This document shows positions 6,184-13,720 of a stretch of DNA of 17,932 nt, in pieces (positions within the stretch are counted from its first letter, which is position 1; each line of letters starts with the position of its first letter). The notes beneath the pieces are model-generated. The model worked only from the letters and a program-made list of their open reading frames with translations. It was not told where the DNA came from and did no database searches. The stretch covers positions 1 through 17,932 of the forward strand of contig JASHQF010000127.1 in assembly GCA_030037695.1 (NCBI GenBank). The letters are read 5' to 3'. The translations under genes were made by a program, and so were the position numbers. The stretch is from Thermoplasmata archaeon. GTDB taxonomy: Archaea; Thermoplasmatota; Thermoplasmata; Lutacidiplasmatales; UBA184.

Positions 6184-8570
6184 CCGCGAGCCCCCTCGAC
6201 GCTGCGTCCCCCCGGCTCGTCGGCCGTACCGACGTGCTCGAGGGCGTCGATCGCCTGATCGACGAGCTGCGCGCGGGCCGGGGCGGCGCCGTACTGGTGC
6301 GTGGCGCGGGCGGGACCGGGAAGTCCGAAGTGCTCCGGGCGTGTGCCTCGCGGGCCCGTTCCCACGGCGTCCACGTTCTGTTCAGCCGGGCCGTCCCGAC
6401 CGAGATCCCCTCCCCTTACGCCCTGCTCCACGGCTTCCGTCGGTGGTCGGAGGATCCTCTAGGGTCGCCGTCCGAGCCGGTGTTCCCGCTCCCGTCGCTT
6501 CCGACGGTCGGGCCCGAGCCCCTGGACGGCCAGCCGTCCCCGGGACCCGACGGACCCGAGGTCGAGGGGCTCCTCCCGCCCGTCTCCCCGAACGCTTCGA
6601 ATCGGCTCGGTGCGGTCCGCGGCGAGCAGCTTGCCCGCCTGGTCGACGCGATCGTCGCCCGGACCCACGACGGCCCGACCCTCCTGGCGATCGACGACCT
6701 CTCGCTCGCCGACGGCCCGTCGCTGGAAGTGCTGCGGAGGCTGGGTGAGCGACTCGGGGGCGTGCCCCTCGGGATCGTCGGGACCGTCGGGCCCGAAGGG
6801 ACCGTGGGGGCTCCCGCGCGGGGCGTCCTCGAGCGGTTCGCGAAGCTCCCGACCGTCCGCGCGATCGAGCTACGGGCGTTCACGGTGGAGGAGGTCGCGG
6901 AGTTCGCGTCGCAGCTCCTCACGGGCGCGCGCCCGTCCGCCGAGGAGGTGGTCCGTTGGCACGCCGAGACGGAAGGCAACCCCCTCCTCGTCGAGCAGCT
7001 GGTCCTGCGGTCCGATCGCTCCGACCGGCTCGAGCGCCCCCGTCGGGATCGCCCTCCCGATCTTTCGGAGGCGGTCCGCGACCGCGCCCGGGCCCTCGCC
7101 CCCCCCGTGCGCCGGGTCCTCGCCTACGCCGCCGTGATCGGACGGGACGTCGCGCCGCAGCACCTCGCCGCCGCGACCGGGATCCCCGCCCCGGCTGTCG
7201 AGGAGGCGCTCGAGACCCTGGTCCGGGCCGGGATCCTGCGTCGCCCGGACCCGAGCGCCTGCGAGTTCGTCTCGGAGGAGGCCCGGGGCGCGATCTACGC
7301 GGAGATGACGGAGACCCGGCGACGGATCCTGCACCGTCGGGTCGCCGCCGCCCTCGAAGCGTCGGGTCAGGGGTCCGAGGTCGAGCTCGCCCGTCACTAC
7401 TACCTCGGCCGCGACGACCCGAAGGCGATCGAGTTCAACCTTCGCGCCTCCCGGACCGCGGCCCGGGCGCTCGCCTTCGAGGTGGCGGTCGCTCACCTGC
7501 AGCGGGTCCTCGACGCCGAGCGGCGGTCCCGGACCCCCGATCGGCGCCGCGAGATCCGCACGCTCACGGAGATCGGGCGCCTCTCCGACGAGCTCGGGGA
7601 GCTCACGCGCTCCGAGGCGGCGCTCGCCGAGGCGGTCGCGCTCGCCCCCACGGACCCCGCCCTGGAACTGGAGCGCGGGCGCGCGCTGCTCGGTCTCGCG
7701 ACGACGCGCCTCGACCGCAGTGAGTTCCGCTCCGCGCAGACGCTGGCGACCGAGGCCCAGCCGCTGCTCGAGCGGTCCGGAACGCCGGCCGACCGTTTGG
7801 CGGCGCGTCGGGTCCTCGGGGCGGTCGCCTGGCGTCTCGCCGACATCCCCCGGGCCGAGCTCCACCAGCGAGCCGCGCTCGATCTCGCCGAGGCGTCGGG
7901 GACCCCGCTCGAGCGGGGCCACGCCTTGGTCGACCTCGCGAACACCCTGGTCGAGCGGGGGGCCGAGCATTTCGCGACGGCGCTCGGACTGTACGCCAAG
8001 GCCGGCGCGCTGTTCGCGAAAGGGGAGGACCACGGGGCCCGGTCCCGGGCTGCGATGAACCGCGCGATCCTCGAGTTCTGGCTCGGCCGGACCGCGGACG
8101 CCCAGCGCCACATCGAGGAGGCCCTCGGCGAGGCCGAGCGTTCGCGCTCCCCGATCTGGATCGGCTACTGCCTGCTCAATCGGGCGCAGTGGGAGGCTCA
8201 GCTCGATCGGCCGGACGAGGCGGAGCGGTCCCTCGAGCGGGCCGAGCAGACGACCCACCTGCTCGGCGACCGGCTCGTCGAGGAACAGGTCGCGATGACC
8301 CGGGCGATGATCGCGGAGACCCGGGGGCAGCTGACCGAGGCACGGGAGCAGTTCGAACGCGCCCTCGGCCTCGCCCGCGAGATCGGCATGATGGGGGAGA
8401 TCGCCGAGCTCCTCGTGCGCTCGGGCCGGATCCTCCTTCGCACGGGCGAGCCCGCGGAGGCCCGCCGGCGCCTGGTGGAGGCCCGCCGGCTCGGCCTGGC
8501 CGAGACCCGCGCGGACCTCGGCCCGCTCCTGGCCGAGCTCGACCGAGCGCCCGGCCCGTCGTCCGGGTGA
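6180..8570 (+). CDS. STAND-type (AAA_16/MalT-like) ATPase with winged helix and TPR repeats
   Basis: A 796-residue signal-transduction ATPase. LVGRTDVLEGV opens an AAA_16-type domain; Walker A is GAGGTGKS (42-49, Lys48) and Walker B is LLAIDDLSLAD (168-178, Asp172/Asp173). EGNPLLVEQLV is the usual motif closing the NTPase. A proline-rich insert of about 50 residues (about 97-147) separates Walker A from Walker B. A winged helix (about 310-395) and TPR-like repeats to the C-terminus follow. The family normally acts as an ATP-dependent switch opened by ligand or partner binding to the repeats. The GTG start overlaps the previous stop (GTGA), indicating translational coupling. The frame continues far upstream, but that part is only antiphase to the previous gene. 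No output domain such as LuxR-type HTH, nuclease or TIR is present, so the target is unknown. Confidence 0.88.
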   Translation: MTASPLDAASPRLVGRTDVLEGVDRLIDELRAGRGGAVLVRGAGGTGKSEVLRACASRARSHGVHVLFSRAVPTEIPSPYALLHGFRRWSEDPLGSPSEPVFPLPSLPTVGPEPLDGQPSPGPDGPEVEGLLPPVSPNASNRLGAVRGEQLARLVDAIVARTHDGPTLLAIDDLSLADGPSLEVLRRLGERLGGVPLGIVGTVGPEGTVGAPARGVLERFAKLPTVRAIELRAFTVEEVAEFASQLLTGARPSAEEVVRWHAETEGNPLLVEQLVLRSDRSDRLERPRRDRPPDLSEAVRDRARALAPPVRRVLAYAAVIGRDVAPQHLAAATGIPAPAVEEALETLVRAGILRRPDPSACEFVSEEARGAIYAEMTETRRRILHRRVAAALEASGQGSEVELARHYYLGRDDPKAIEFNLRASRTAARALAFEVAVAHLQRVLDAERRSRTPDRRREIRTLTEIGRLSDELGELTRSEAALAEAVALAPTDPALELERGRALLGLATTRLDRSEFRSAQTLATEAQPLLERSGTPADRLAARRVLGAVAWRLADIPRAELHQRAALDLAEASGTPLERGHALVDLANTLVERGAEHFATALGLYAKAGALFAKGEDHGARSRAAMNRAILEFWLGRTADAQRHIEEALGEAERSRSPIWIGYCLLNRAQWEAQLDRPDEAERSLERAEQTTHLLGDRLVEEQVAMTRAMIAETRGQLTEAREQFERALGLAREIGMMGEIAELLVRSGRILLRTGEPAEARRRLVEARRLGLAETRADLGPLLAELDRAPGPSSG

Positions 8571-8578
8571 CCCCCACC

Positions 8579-8585
8579 GTTAAGC
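8579..8585 (+). promoter_or_regulatory. TATA-like box of the UbiE/MenG gene
   Basis: GTTAAGC, with TTAA at 8580-8583, lies 9 nt after the ATPase stop and 23 nt before the methyltransferase ATG. The methyltransferase therefore probably has its own leaderless transcript rather than depending on the upstream pair. Confidence 0.6.
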
Positions 8586-8606
8586 CCGGAACCCCGGTCG
8601 ACGGGC

Positions 8607-9377
8607 ATGGCGGGGGCTGCTCCGCGGACGGCCACGGACGGCTCGCCGTACCCGGACCGGGCCCGCCCGACGTTCGAGCGGGACGTCCGCCGGATGTTCG
8701 CCCACATCGCTCGGCGGTACGAGCGGTTCAACCATCTCTCCACGTTCGGCCAGGACATCCTCTGGCGGTTCCGCGCCCTCGGGGAGCTCGACCGGTTCCG
8801 GACGATACCCATCGCTCGGGCGCTCGACCTCGGCTGCGGGACCGGGGAGTTCGCCCGCGCGATCGCCCGGCGCTATCCGGCGGCGCGCGTGATCGCCGGG
8901 GACTTCACCCGGGCGATGTTGGAGGTCGGGCGGCTCGGGACCGGACCGCCGCCCGAGTTCGCCCAGGCGGACGCCCAGCACCTCCCGTTCGCGACGGGCT
9001 CGTTCGATCTGATCACGAACGCCTTCGTCGCCCGGAACCTCCGCGACCTGGAGATGGCGTTCCGAGAGTGGCGCCGCGTCCTGCGACCCGGCGGGGTGGC
9101 GCTCACCCTCGAGATCTCCGAGCCGCCGATCCCCGCGGTGGGGGCCTTGTTCCACGCCTACTTCGATCGGGTCGTACCGATCGTAGGACGCCTGTTCGGG
9201 AGCGAGGGACCGTACCGGTACCTGCCGGAGTCGCTCCGAGCGTTCCCGCGACCGGACGCCGTGCTCGCCCTCCTGGGGCGGGCCGGCTTTGAACGCGCGG
9301 AGGCCCGGAGCTTCGCCGGAGGGATCGTGACCACGTTCCTCGCCGGGGCCGGCCCGACCGAGTCCCGCAGGGGTTAA
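8607..9377 (+). CDS. menG: UbiE/MenG-family quinone C-methyltransferase
   Basis: A 256-residue SAM-dependent methyltransferase of the UbiE/COQ5 family, expected to methylate demethylmenaquinone (or a related quinone) at the membrane as a last step of synthesis. Family features are clear: VRRMFAHIARRYERFNHLSTFG near residues 28-48, the SAM motif DLGCGTGEF (74-82), acidic GDF after the second strand, NAFVARNLRDLEMAFREWRRVLRPGG, and the C-terminal YRYLPESLRAFP. In other UbiE proteins the middle motif usually reads FG.RN..D. The ATG at 8607 follows a GTTAAGC box by 23 nt. Its TAA is the only TAA stop in the window and is also part of the next gene's TATA-like box. The exact quinone is not shown; other quinone-synthesis genes are not in the window. 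Confidence 0.9.
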   Translation: MAGAAPRTATDGSPYPDRARPTFERDVRRMFAHIARRYERFNHLSTFGQDILWRFRALGELDRFRTIPIARALDLGCGTGEFARAIARRYPAARVIAGDFTRAMLEVGRLGTGPPPEFAQADAQHLPFATGSFDLITNAFVARNLRDLEMAFREWRRVLRPGGVALTLEISEPPIPAVGALFHAYFDRVVPIVGRLFGSEGPYRYLPESLRAFPRPDAVLALLGRAGFERAEARSFAGGIVTTFLAGAGPTESRRG

Positions 9378-9379
9378 GC
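9373..9379 (+). promoter_or_regulatory. TATA-like box of the aminotransferase gene, overlapping the menG stop
   Basis: GTTAAGC, with TTAA at 9374-9377, 24 nt before the GTG at 9402. The TAA of the preceding gene (9375-9377) lies inside the box, so the last codon and stop of one gene double as the promoter core of the next. Confidence 0.6.
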
Positions 9380-9401
9380 GAGGGGGCCGCCGTCCGACGG
9401 C

Positions 9402-10529
9402 GTGACCCCCGAGCCGTTCGACGCGTTCCGGTACGCCCACGACCGCCACGACCAGGTCGCCTGGCTCTCGCAGAACACGAACCATCTCGTCCCGCCCGAG
9501 GTCGTCCGGTCGGCGCTCGACGAGGCGATCCGGGCCCGGCGCTACGAGGGGTACCCGCTCGGCTCGGGCGATCCGGAGCTGCTCGCGCTGGTCCAGCAGG
9601 ACCTCGGCCTGGACGGTACCGTCCCGTGCCTCACCTCGGGGGGGACCGAGTCGCTGTACATGGTCGCACGGGCGCTCCTCCACGACGGCGACGAGGTGGT
9701 GGCGTCGGACCCGAGCTACCTCATCATCCACCGGTTCATCGAGCTCTCGGGGGCGCGGCCGGTCTGCCTCGACATCTACCGGCCCCCGTACCGGCTCACC
9801 TCGGAGGCGATCGCGGAGGCGATCGGGCCGAAGACCCGGATGCTCCTCCTGATCGACCCGCTGAACCCGCTCGGCTCGGGGTACCCTCGCGACGAGGTGC
9901 GGGCGATCGCGGAGCTCGCCCACGACCACCGGCTCCTCCTGCTCAACGACATCACCTACCGGGACTTCTCCGACGGCCACGCGCTCGCCGCCACGTTCGC
10001 TCCGGAGGAGACCGTCACGATCTGGTCGGTCTCGAAGAACTGCGGCCTCGCCGGGATGCGGCTCGGCGGCCTGCTCGCGCGGCCGGAGCTCCAGCGCTCG
10101 ATCGCCCGGTACAACACCAACGACCTCGGGGTCAACGTCCTCGCGCAGGTCGCAGCCCGCGCGGCCCTGCGGACGAAGGCGTCGTGGATCGGGGAGGTGG
10201 TGCGGACGACCCGTGCGAACGACCGCCGCATCGCTGACGTCGTGCGAGGGATCGACGGCGCTCGGGTCCTCGTCAGCCCGTCGCGGGCGAACATGACGGT
10301 GATCGACATCGCGGCGACGGGCGTCGCCCCGGAGCGCCTGCAGGAGGAGCTGCTGCGCCGCCACGGCGTGTTCGTCCGGGCCGGAACGTACCTCTCCCGC
10401 ACCTACGGCCCCCGGTTCGTCCGCGTCTCGTTCTCCAACCCGCCCGCGGACATCGAACGGTTCGCCCGCGCGTTCCCCGAGGCGCTCGCCGCGTTGCGCG
10501 CCGGCGCCCCGGCGCCGCCCGCCCGCTAG
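9402..10529 (+). CDS. PLP-dependent aminotransferase, class I/II (fold type I)
   Basis: A 375-residue aminotransferase of the aspartate/histidinol-phosphate aminotransferase superfamily. The PLP-binding lysine is Lys212 in SVSKNCGLAGMRLG; the phosphate-binding region is SGGTESLYM; the cofactor-contacting segment is DPLNPLGSG, followed by NDITYRDFSD. The carboxylate-binding arginine is likely in FVRVSFSNP near the C-terminus. The usual NPxNPTG is altered to DPLNPLGSG and the sequence is not close to any textbook subfamily, so the amino donor cannot be named. The GTG start is supported by a GTTAAGC box 24 nt upstream; no ATG suits. It converges on the Taw2 gene, and the two share the CTAG at 10526-10529 as overlapping TAG stops. 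Confidence 0.87.
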   Translation: MTPEPFDAFRYAHDRHDQVAWLSQNTNHLVPPEVVRSALDEAIRARRYEGYPLGSGDPELLALVQQDLGLDGTVPCLTSGGTESLYMVARALLHDGDEVVASDPSYLIIHRFIELSGARPVCLDIYRPPYRLTSEAIAEAIGPKTRMLLLIDPLNPLGSGYPRDEVRAIAELAHDHRLLLLNDITYRDFSDGHALAATFAPEETVTIWSVSKNCGLAGMRLGGLLARPELQRSIARYNTNDLGVNVLAQVAARAALRTKASWIGEVVRTTRANDRRIADVVRGIDGARVLVSPSRANMTVIDIAATGVAPERLQEELLRRHGVFVRAGTYLSRTYGPRFVRVSFSNPPADIERFARAFPEALAALRAGAPAPPAR

Positions 10530-11404
10530 CCCGGTACGACCCGTAGGTCGACGACGACGTGGGTCCGGCCGGGCCCGTACGGCTTCACGGTCCGGACCGT
10601 CGGGGAAGCGACGACGGTCGCCCCGGTGGACGCCGCCGCACGACCCGCGCTCGCGCGGGCCGCGATGTCGCCGCCGCGGGCGTCCACGACCGTGTGGACG
10701 TGGATCCATCCTCCCTCGCGCGCGAGGAGCCCCACGGCCCGCGGGACCCACGGCACGGCGTCCGGAAGGTAGCCGAGGAGGACCCGGTCGAACCCCTGCC
10801 GGGGGAGCTCCACCGCCCGGTTGTCGCCGAGGACGCAGCGCACCCGGTCGGCCACCCCGTTCGTCCGGACGTTCTCCTCAAGGAAGCGGAACGCCTCGGG
10901 GTTCTTCTCGACCGCCACGAGCGTTGCGTCCGGGCACCGGCGCGCGATCGGGACCGTGAAGTAGCCGATGCCGGCGAACAGGTCGGCGACGTGCTCTCGG
11001 GGACCGACGAGCTCGGCGACCCGCTGGCGTTCGACCCGGTTGCCCTGCGCGAACATCTGCCGCGCCGCGTCGAACCGCCACCGCACGCCGTGCTCCACCA
11101 CCTCCGTTTCGGTCGGACCGCCCGCGACGATCTCCGTCCTGGGGCGACGGAGCTCGCCGTCGATCGGACCCCGGCGGACGAGCACGGTCGCGACGCCGAG
11201 CTCCTCCTGCCACAGGGCCCCGACGGTGGCGAACCAGGGACGGAGCGCGTCGGGGAGGCGGAGCACGAGGACCCGCCCCAGGCGCTGATAGCCGGGCGGC
11301 AGGCGCTGGGCGGTCGACTCCCCGGCGAGCGCGCGAAGCCGAGCCCGCACCCGTTCGGCCGGGGGGGCACGACCCGCCGGCCCCGGACTAGCCCCCGGGG
11401 GCAT
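10526..11404 (-). CDS. taw2: Taw2-type tRNA-Phe wybutosine enzyme (Trm5/TYW2 family)
   Basis: A 292-residue Rossmann-fold enzyme of the Trm5/TYW2 family. It probably transfers the 3-amino-3-carboxypropyl group of SAM to the tricyclic base at position 37 of tRNA-Phe. Visible features are PPGYQRLGRVLVLRLP near 36-51, TETEVVEHGVRWRFD, MFAQGN (117-122) followed by RVERQRV, the SAM motif DLFAGIGYFTVP (141-152), VEKNPEAFRFLEENVRTN, and GYLPDAVPWVP where Trm5 methyltransferases instead carry an N(L/M)P catalytic motif. The GIGYFT and GY features favour Taw2 over Trm5. The ATG at 11404 lies inside the 3' end of the TrmB-family regulator gene (17-nt overlap), so the two form an operon. The N-terminal 30 residues are low complexity. 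Trm5 is the main alternative. Confidence 0.87.
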   Translation of the reverse strand: MPPGASPGPAGRAPPAERVRARLRALAGESTAQRLPPGYQRLGRVLVLRLPDALRPWFATVGALWQEELGVATVLVRRGPIDGELRRPRTEIVAGGPTETEVVEHGVRWRFDAARQMFAQGNRVERQRVAELVGPREHVADLFAGIGYFTVPIARRCPDATLVAVEKNPEAFRFLEENVRTNGVADRVRCVLGDNRAVELPRQGFDRVLLGYLPDAVPWVPRAVGLLAREGGWIHVHTVVDARGGDIAARASAGRAAASTGATVVASPTVRTVKPYGPGRTHVVVDLRVVPG

Positions 11405-12143
11405 CCGGAGGCCGCTCGAGGATCACCTCGAGGAACTGCTTGAGGTGGGCGGTGAGGATCGGGTTGTCGGTGAAGCCGCACGCATCGAGGCCCGGGGCCG
11501 CGAGCAGCGCGTGTTCGCCGTCCGCCAGCACTTCGGTCGCGAGGAGGTTCTCGCGGGGGACGTACTCGACGCCCTCCGGGACCTTCTGGAGCGCCGCGGT
11601 GACGAACGTGATCCGCACCCCTCGCTTCAGGCCGCTCTGGATCTTCTTGCCGAGCTCGTCGCGCAGGTCGGCGACCTGCGGCGTCGTCAGGATGAACGTC
11701 CGGCTCGATCGGTCGAGGAGCTCCCCGATCTTCGTCGTCACCTTCTCCCGCCCCGAGAGCAGGTAGACGAGCTGCGGCTCGCCGTGCTCCGCCACGACCC
11801 GATGGAGCTCGGCGAGCTGCTCGAACACCTCCTGGATCGCGCCCTTGAGGGTCTCGGCGACGTCGAGCGGCGACTTCGGCCGGAACAGGATCGGCTTGCC
11901 GCCGGTCGGCTGGGCGTAGCCCTTCTCGGCGAGGGACTCCAGGACCTTGTAGGCGCTCGTGCGCGGGATCCCGGCGGCGGAGGCGACGGACGCGGCGTCG
12001 CCGACGCCCCGCCCGACGAGGGCGATGTACGCCCGAGCCTCGTACTGCGTGAGCCCGACCCGACCGAGGGCGGTCGCGGCCCGGCGGAACTCCTCCGACC
12101 CCGGGTTCCCGAGCGCGCTCGCCGTCTGCTCCGTGGACGCCAT
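11388..12143 (-). CDS. TrmB-family transcriptional regulator
   Basis: A 251-residue regulator. The N-terminal winged helix (about residues 25-95) shows the TrmB hallmark GLTQYEARAYIALV, the recognition region ASAAGIPRTSAYKVLESLAEKGYA, and the wing leading to LFRPKSP. A helical linker (about 95-125) follows, then a PLD-like domain (about 130-250; SSRTFILTTPQ, KRGVRITFVTA), as in TrmB-like proteins that may bind sugars or other ligands. The ATG at 12143 lies 28 nt after a GTTAAGC box, pointing to a leaderless mRNA that also carries Taw2. The regulated genes are not evident; no matching palindromic operator was recognised. Linkage to a tRNA-modification gene may be only positional. Confidence 0.88.
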   Translation of the reverse strand: MASTEQTASALGNPGSEEFRRAATALGRVGLTQYEARAYIALVGRGVGDAASVASAAGIPRTSAYKVLESLAEKGYAQPTGGKPILFRPKSPLDVAETLKGAIQEVFEQLAELHRVVAEHGEPQLVYLLSGREKVTTKIGELLDRSSRTFILTTPQVADLRDELGKKIQSGLKRGVRITFVTAALQKVPEGVEYVPRENLLATEVLADGEHALLAAPGLDACGFTDNPILTAHLKQFLEVILERPPDAPGG

Positions 12144-12169
12144 CGGCGGGAGCCGAGCCGGTACGGGGC

Positions 12170-12176
12170 GCTTAAC
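12170..12176 (-). promoter_or_regulatory. TATA-like box of the TrmB-family regulator-taw2 operon
   Basis: Minus-strand GTTAAGC, with TTAA at 12172-12175, 28 nt before the regulator ATG at 12143. It shares word, orientation and spacing with the boxes of the DUF373, menG and aminotransferase genes. Confidence 0.6.
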
Positions 12177-12194
12177 CTCTCCGCCGGGGCCGCC

Positions 12195-13595
12195 CTAGCG
12201 GACCGGTTCGGCGAGCTTGCGCAACGCCGCCTCGCCGAGGAGGGCCTCGATCTCCTCGGGCGGCAGGAGATGCCGCTCGAGCAGGAGCTCGCGCACGGGC
12301 CGCCGGGAGGCCGCCGCCTCGTGCAGGAGCTCGGCGACCTTGAGGTACCCGAGCCGGGGGGTGAGGACGGTCGCGAGCGCCCCGGAGTCGAGGAAGTACC
12401 GCTCGAGCCGCTCCCGGTTCACGTCGAGGCCGTCGATGCAGCTCCGGGCGAAGACGGGCAGGTACGCCGCGAGGATCTCCGCCGCGAACAGCACCTCGAA
12501 CGCGGCGAGCGGGACCATCACGTTGATCTCGAGCTGGCCGGCCTGCACGGCGAGCGCCGTCGCGGCGTCCGCCCCGACGACGTGGAAGGCGACCATCGCG
12601 AGGCACTCGGCCGCCGACGGGTTGACCTTCGCCGGCATGATCGAGGACCCCGGCTGGATCTCGGGCAGGCGGATCTCGTCGAAGCCCGTCGCCGGCCCGC
12701 TCGCGAGGAGCCGAAGGTCGTTGGAGATCCGCAGGAGCTCGAGGGCGAGCGTACGGAGCCACGCGGAGGCGAGGCCGAGCGGCCAGCGGCTCTGCATCGT
12801 CTCGAACGGGTCGCGGGCGACCGCGAGGGGGAGGCCCGAGACACGGGCGTACTCGGCGACGGCCCGTCCGCGGAACCCGGGGACCGAGTTGACCCCGGTA
12901 CCGACCGCGCTGCCGCCGAGCGGGAGCTCGGCGAGGGCGTGCTCGACGGTCGGCAGCGTCTCGAGGACCCGTTCGAGCGCCGTGGCGTACGCGTCCAGCT
13001 CGGCCGCGATCGTCACGGGCATCGCGTCCTTGAGGTGGGTCCGTCCGGATTTCGCGAGGGGTCCCAGCGCGGCCGCCCGCCGCCGGAGGCTCGTCGCCAG
13101 CAGGGCCGCGCCCGAGCGCACCTCGGCCAGGGCGGAGAGCGCGGCCGCCTGCGCCGCCGAGGGGAACGTGTCGTTCGTCGACTGCCCGCGGTTCACGTGA
13201 TCGTTCGGGCTGAGCCAGGCGTAGTCGCCGCGGGGACGGCCGAGGAGCTCGAGCGCGCGGTTCGTCAGGACCTCGTTGACGTTCATGTGGAACGACGTCC
13301 CCGCCCCGGCCTGGAAGACGTCGACGATCAGCTCGCCGTCGAGCTTCCCCTCGACCATCTCCTCGGCGGCCCGTGCCAACGCGTCCCCCCGTTCGCGGTC
13401 GAGCCCCCCGAGCTCCACGTTCGCCCGCACGCAGGCGAGCTTCAGTTGCGCGTACGCCCGCTTGAGGTGGCGGGACGCCGTGAGGCCGCTCACGGGGAAG
13501 TTCTCTCGCGCCCGCAGCGTCTGGATCCCCCAGTACGCCGAGGCGGGCACGGTCCGCGGTCCCAGCGAGTCGGTCTCGACCCGGCCGTCGGGCAT
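12195..13595 (-). CDS. aspA: Aspartase/fumarase-superfamily lyase, probably aspartate ammonia-lyase
   Basis: A 466-residue member of the aspartase/fumarase superfamily, releasing fumarate from aspartate (with ammonia) or from malate (with water). Signature GSSIMPAKVNP has its serine pair at residues 317-318. Other conserved parts are YWGIQTLRARENFPVSG, GAGTSFHMNVNEVLTNRALELLG, SPNDHVNRGQSTNDTFP and GRTHLKDAMP. The Ala in MPAKVNP (fumarases usually have MPGKVNP), the AGAGTS segment and the TLRARENF start favour aspartase. The His in GRTHL is shared with fumarase, so class II fumarase remains possible. A TTG in frame just before gives an alternative start at 13598; the ATG at 13595 is preferred. 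An AT-rich element 26-37 nt upstream may be the promoter. With glutamate dehydrogenase nearby, an amino-acid catabolic role is plausible. Confidence 0.87.
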   Translation of the reverse strand: MPDGRVETDSLGPRTVPASAYWGIQTLRARENFPVSGLTASRHLKRAYAQLKLACVRANVELGGLDRERGDALARAAEEMVEGKLDGELIVDVFQAGAGTSFHMNVNEVLTNRALELLGRPRGDYAWLSPNDHVNRGQSTNDTFPSAAQAAALSALAEVRSGAALLATSLRRRAAALGPLAKSGRTHLKDAMPVTIAAELDAYATALERVLETLPTVEHALAELPLGGSAVGTGVNSVPGFRGRAVAEYARVSGLPLAVARDPFETMQSRWPLGLASAWLRTLALELLRISNDLRLLASGPATGFDEIRLPEIQPGSSIMPAKVNPSAAECLAMVAFHVVGADAATALAVQAGQLEINVMVPLAAFEVLFAAEILAAYLPVFARSCIDGLDVNRERLERYFLDSGALATVLTPRLGYLKVAELLHEAAASRRPVRELLLERHLLPPEEIEALLGEAALRKLAEPVR

Positions 13596-13620
13596 CAAAG
13601 GCGGTCGACGCGGACGCGCG

Positions 13621-13633
13621 ACAAAACGTTTAG
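13621..13633. promoter_or_regulatory. AT-rich divergent promoter element (aspA / DUF1614-RDD gene)
   Basis: ACAAAACGTTTAG is the most AT-rich patch in this intergenic region. On the minus strand it lies 26-37 nt before the aspA ATG. On the plus strand it lies 49-60 nt before the probable ACG start of the membrane fusion gene, leaving room for a short leader with a Shine-Dalgarno. It probably serves both directions, but the exact core boxes are not certain. Confidence 0.4.
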
Positions 13634-13669
13634 GTCCGCGCCCGGTGGAACCCGGCCCTCGGTCGGCGC

Positions 13670-13674
13670 GGAGG
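13670..13674 (+). promoter_or_regulatory. Shine-Dalgarno that points to a non-AUG start at 13682
   Basis: GGAGG at 13670-13674 ends 7 nt before an in-frame ACG at 13682, an ideal ribosome-binding distance, whereas the first standard start codon (GTG at 13721) has no such site. A second GGAGG-like run is at 13674-13678. This decides against the GTG as sole start. Confidence 0.45.
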
Positions 13675-13720
13675 GAGGCTCACGAACGCGTTCCTGCTCA
13701 GCTCCGACATCGCCTCCCTG

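Noticed and set aside
11421..11429. Minus-strand GAGGTGATC, an extended anti-16S match upstream of taw2
   Set aside because: It lies 16 or more nt before the ATG, too far for a normal ribosome-binding site, and is explained by the regulator's own Glu-Val-Ile codons.
12217..13200. A 327-codon plus-strand frame opposite aspA
   Set aside because: It is Ser/Arg/Ala-rich with no family signature, while the minus strand encodes a full-length lyase with all signature motifs.
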